27,683 nt of DNA from JBBRMU01 sp038230655 (GTDB lineage: Bacteria; Patescibacteriota; Microgenomatia; UBA1406; GWC2-37-13). This document shows positions 26,922-27,683 of the stretch, piece after piece. Under the pieces are notes generated by a model. The model ran no database searches, was not told the DNA's origin, and saw only the letters and a program-made list of their open reading frames with translations. How positions within the stretch are numbered: the first letter of the stretch is position 1; each line of letters begins with the position of its first letter. Both the position numbers and the translations under genes were made by a program. Location: contig JBBRMU010000013.1 of NCBI GenBank assembly GCA_038230655.1, forward strand, positions 1 to 27,683, written 5' to 3'.

Positions 26922-27683
26922 ATGGACACAAATAGCCAATCATCGGCAGGAGCTAATTTAATATATCTTTTCTTTAAGTTGATCTATCTCATGTTCAAAG
27001 AGTTAGCTCAACCTCTTATTGAAGCTTCATTGCCACCCTTGCTTGCTATAGCTCCGTATCTTATTATTGCTGGTGCAATATCTATTGTTCTTCTTATCAT
27101 AGCGTTAATCTTACGTATTAGATTTTTTCGAGCTTATCTAAAAGAACAAGCAGTATTACTTGAACTTGTTCCCTCAGATACGACCTTACAGTCTCAATTC
27201 TCAACTGAACAGTTATTTACTACCCTTCATAAAGTAACGGAACCTTCTTCTTGGATTAACAGAACAATTGGTAATAAACGACCTTTTAGCTTTGAGATAG
27301 CCTCAACAAAAAGTGAAGGAATCAGATATATCATAAAGACCTCACAGTATAATGCAAACTTAATTCAAAAGAATTTACGTTCTTATCTATCAGATATAGA
27401 AATTAGAGAAATACATGACTATTTGCCTCAAACTATAGAAGATGTAGATAAAGTTTGGCAGATTGTTGAGGTAAAGCTAGGGAGACATTTTGCAATTCCT
27501 TTAGTCTCTCAATCTCAGTTGGACAAACATGATCCGATTGCATATATCACAGGGCAAATGACGCAACTGTCAGAAGGTGATTTAGTATCTATGCAGTTGG
27601 TGCTTACACCTGTGTATTATGACACCCACCCGAAAATTAAGGAAGAGGCATCATTAATCAAAAGTACCATCATGAGAGGGAAA
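26922..27683 (+). CDS. N-terminal part of a conjugation-type (VirD4/TraG/HerA-like) membrane ATPase, cut by window end
   Basis: The frame is open to the last base (254 codons). It starts with two hydrophobic segments: an amphipathic LIYLFFKLIYLMFKELAQPL and a transmembrane helix about 45-66 (YLIIAGAISIVLLIIALILR). A domain follows with LLELVPSDTTLQSQFSTEQL, then FTTLHKVTEP, FSFEIASTKSEGIRYIIKTS and NLIQKNLRSYLSDIEIRE. I recognise this as the N-terminal region of the large conjugative-coupling-type ATPases common in Patescibacteria; the Walker motifs would lie beyond the window. In a mobile element it should move DNA across the membrane. The identification is from pattern memory, not a search. 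It sits right of the integrase and belongs to the same element. Confidence 0.7.
   Translation, partial: MDTNSQSSAGANLIYLFFKLIYLMFKELAQPLIEASLPPLLAIAPYLIIAGAISIVLLIIALILRIRFFRAYLKEQAVLLELVPSDTTLQSQFSTEQLFTTLHKVTEPSSWINRTIGNKRPFSFEIASTKSEGIRYIIKTSQYNANLIQKNLRSYLSDIEIREIHDYLPQTIEDVDKVWQIVEVKLGRHFAIPLVSQSQLDKHDPIAYITGQMTQLSEGDLVSMQLVLTPVYYDTHPKIKEEASLIKSTIMRGK

Noticed and set aside
1..27683. CRISPR arrays, rRNA genes and insertion sequences with transposases
   Set aside because: No regularly spaced repeats, no rRNA sequence and no transposase were seen; the only recombinase is the serine integrase.

Overview
The window looks like a chromosomal segment of a Candidate Phyla Radiation (Patescibacteria) bacterium, probably of the Microgenomates side. 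It is AT-rich and densely packed. It carries reduced versions of core proteins (a threonyl-tRNA synthetase without its TGS domain, a trigger factor without its PPIase domain), small one-helix membrane proteins of unknown function, and the N-terminal part of a conjugation-type ATPase like those common in that lineage. TGA terminates several genes, so the code is the standard bacterial one. This placement is an inference from gene content; no 16S rRNA gene is present.

Layout. 1-3100: an NTP pyrophosphatase of the Ham1 family, two hypotheticals, and metK behind a SAM-I-clan riboswitch. 3100-6750: a PIF1 helicase with a C-terminal WYL-like domain, then two diverged paralogues of an unrecognised family around an unrelated gene, with a compact self-complementary RNA/DNA element between them. 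6780-9100: a MarR regulator with a palindromic operator, followed by an exported histidine-bearing helical protein, an amicyanin-like blue copper protein, a second cupredoxin that lacks the copper cysteine, and a small membrane protein. 9120-14240: the minus-strand translation block thrS-infC-rpmI-rplT and typA, with a broken gene between thrS and typA. 14390-15760: small membrane proteins, one pair preceded by a strongly folded leader. 15775-17484: a GT-C-type membrane glycosyltransferase starting 5 nt after tRNA-Val, and a 57-aa basic membrane protein. 17950-24000: a membrane-anchored hypothetical, tRNA-Asp, an MtaB-type methylthiotransferase, two lysozyme-like wall hydrolases, a short trigger factor, a coiled-coil protein and a membrane-tethered methyltransferase.

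24047-27683: tRNA-Arg and tRNA-Lys mark the left edge of an integrated element. Its large serine recombinase points at the 3' end of tRNA-Lys, and its reading frame runs through the antisense of both tRNAs. The element continues past the window with a small partner gene, an S51-peptidase-like protein lacking the usual nucleophile, and the start of a VirD4/TraG-like ATPase.

A recurring regulatory theme is leaderless initiation. At least a dozen genes have a good -10 box only 6-11 nt before the ATG and no Shine-Dalgarno sequence. Genes with longer leaders (metK, the small membrane-protein operon, the helical protein of the copper module, the 5528-6052 gene) do have one. Several leaders contain riboswitch-, attenuator- or hairpin-like structures, and these are the best candidates in this window for undescribed regulation.
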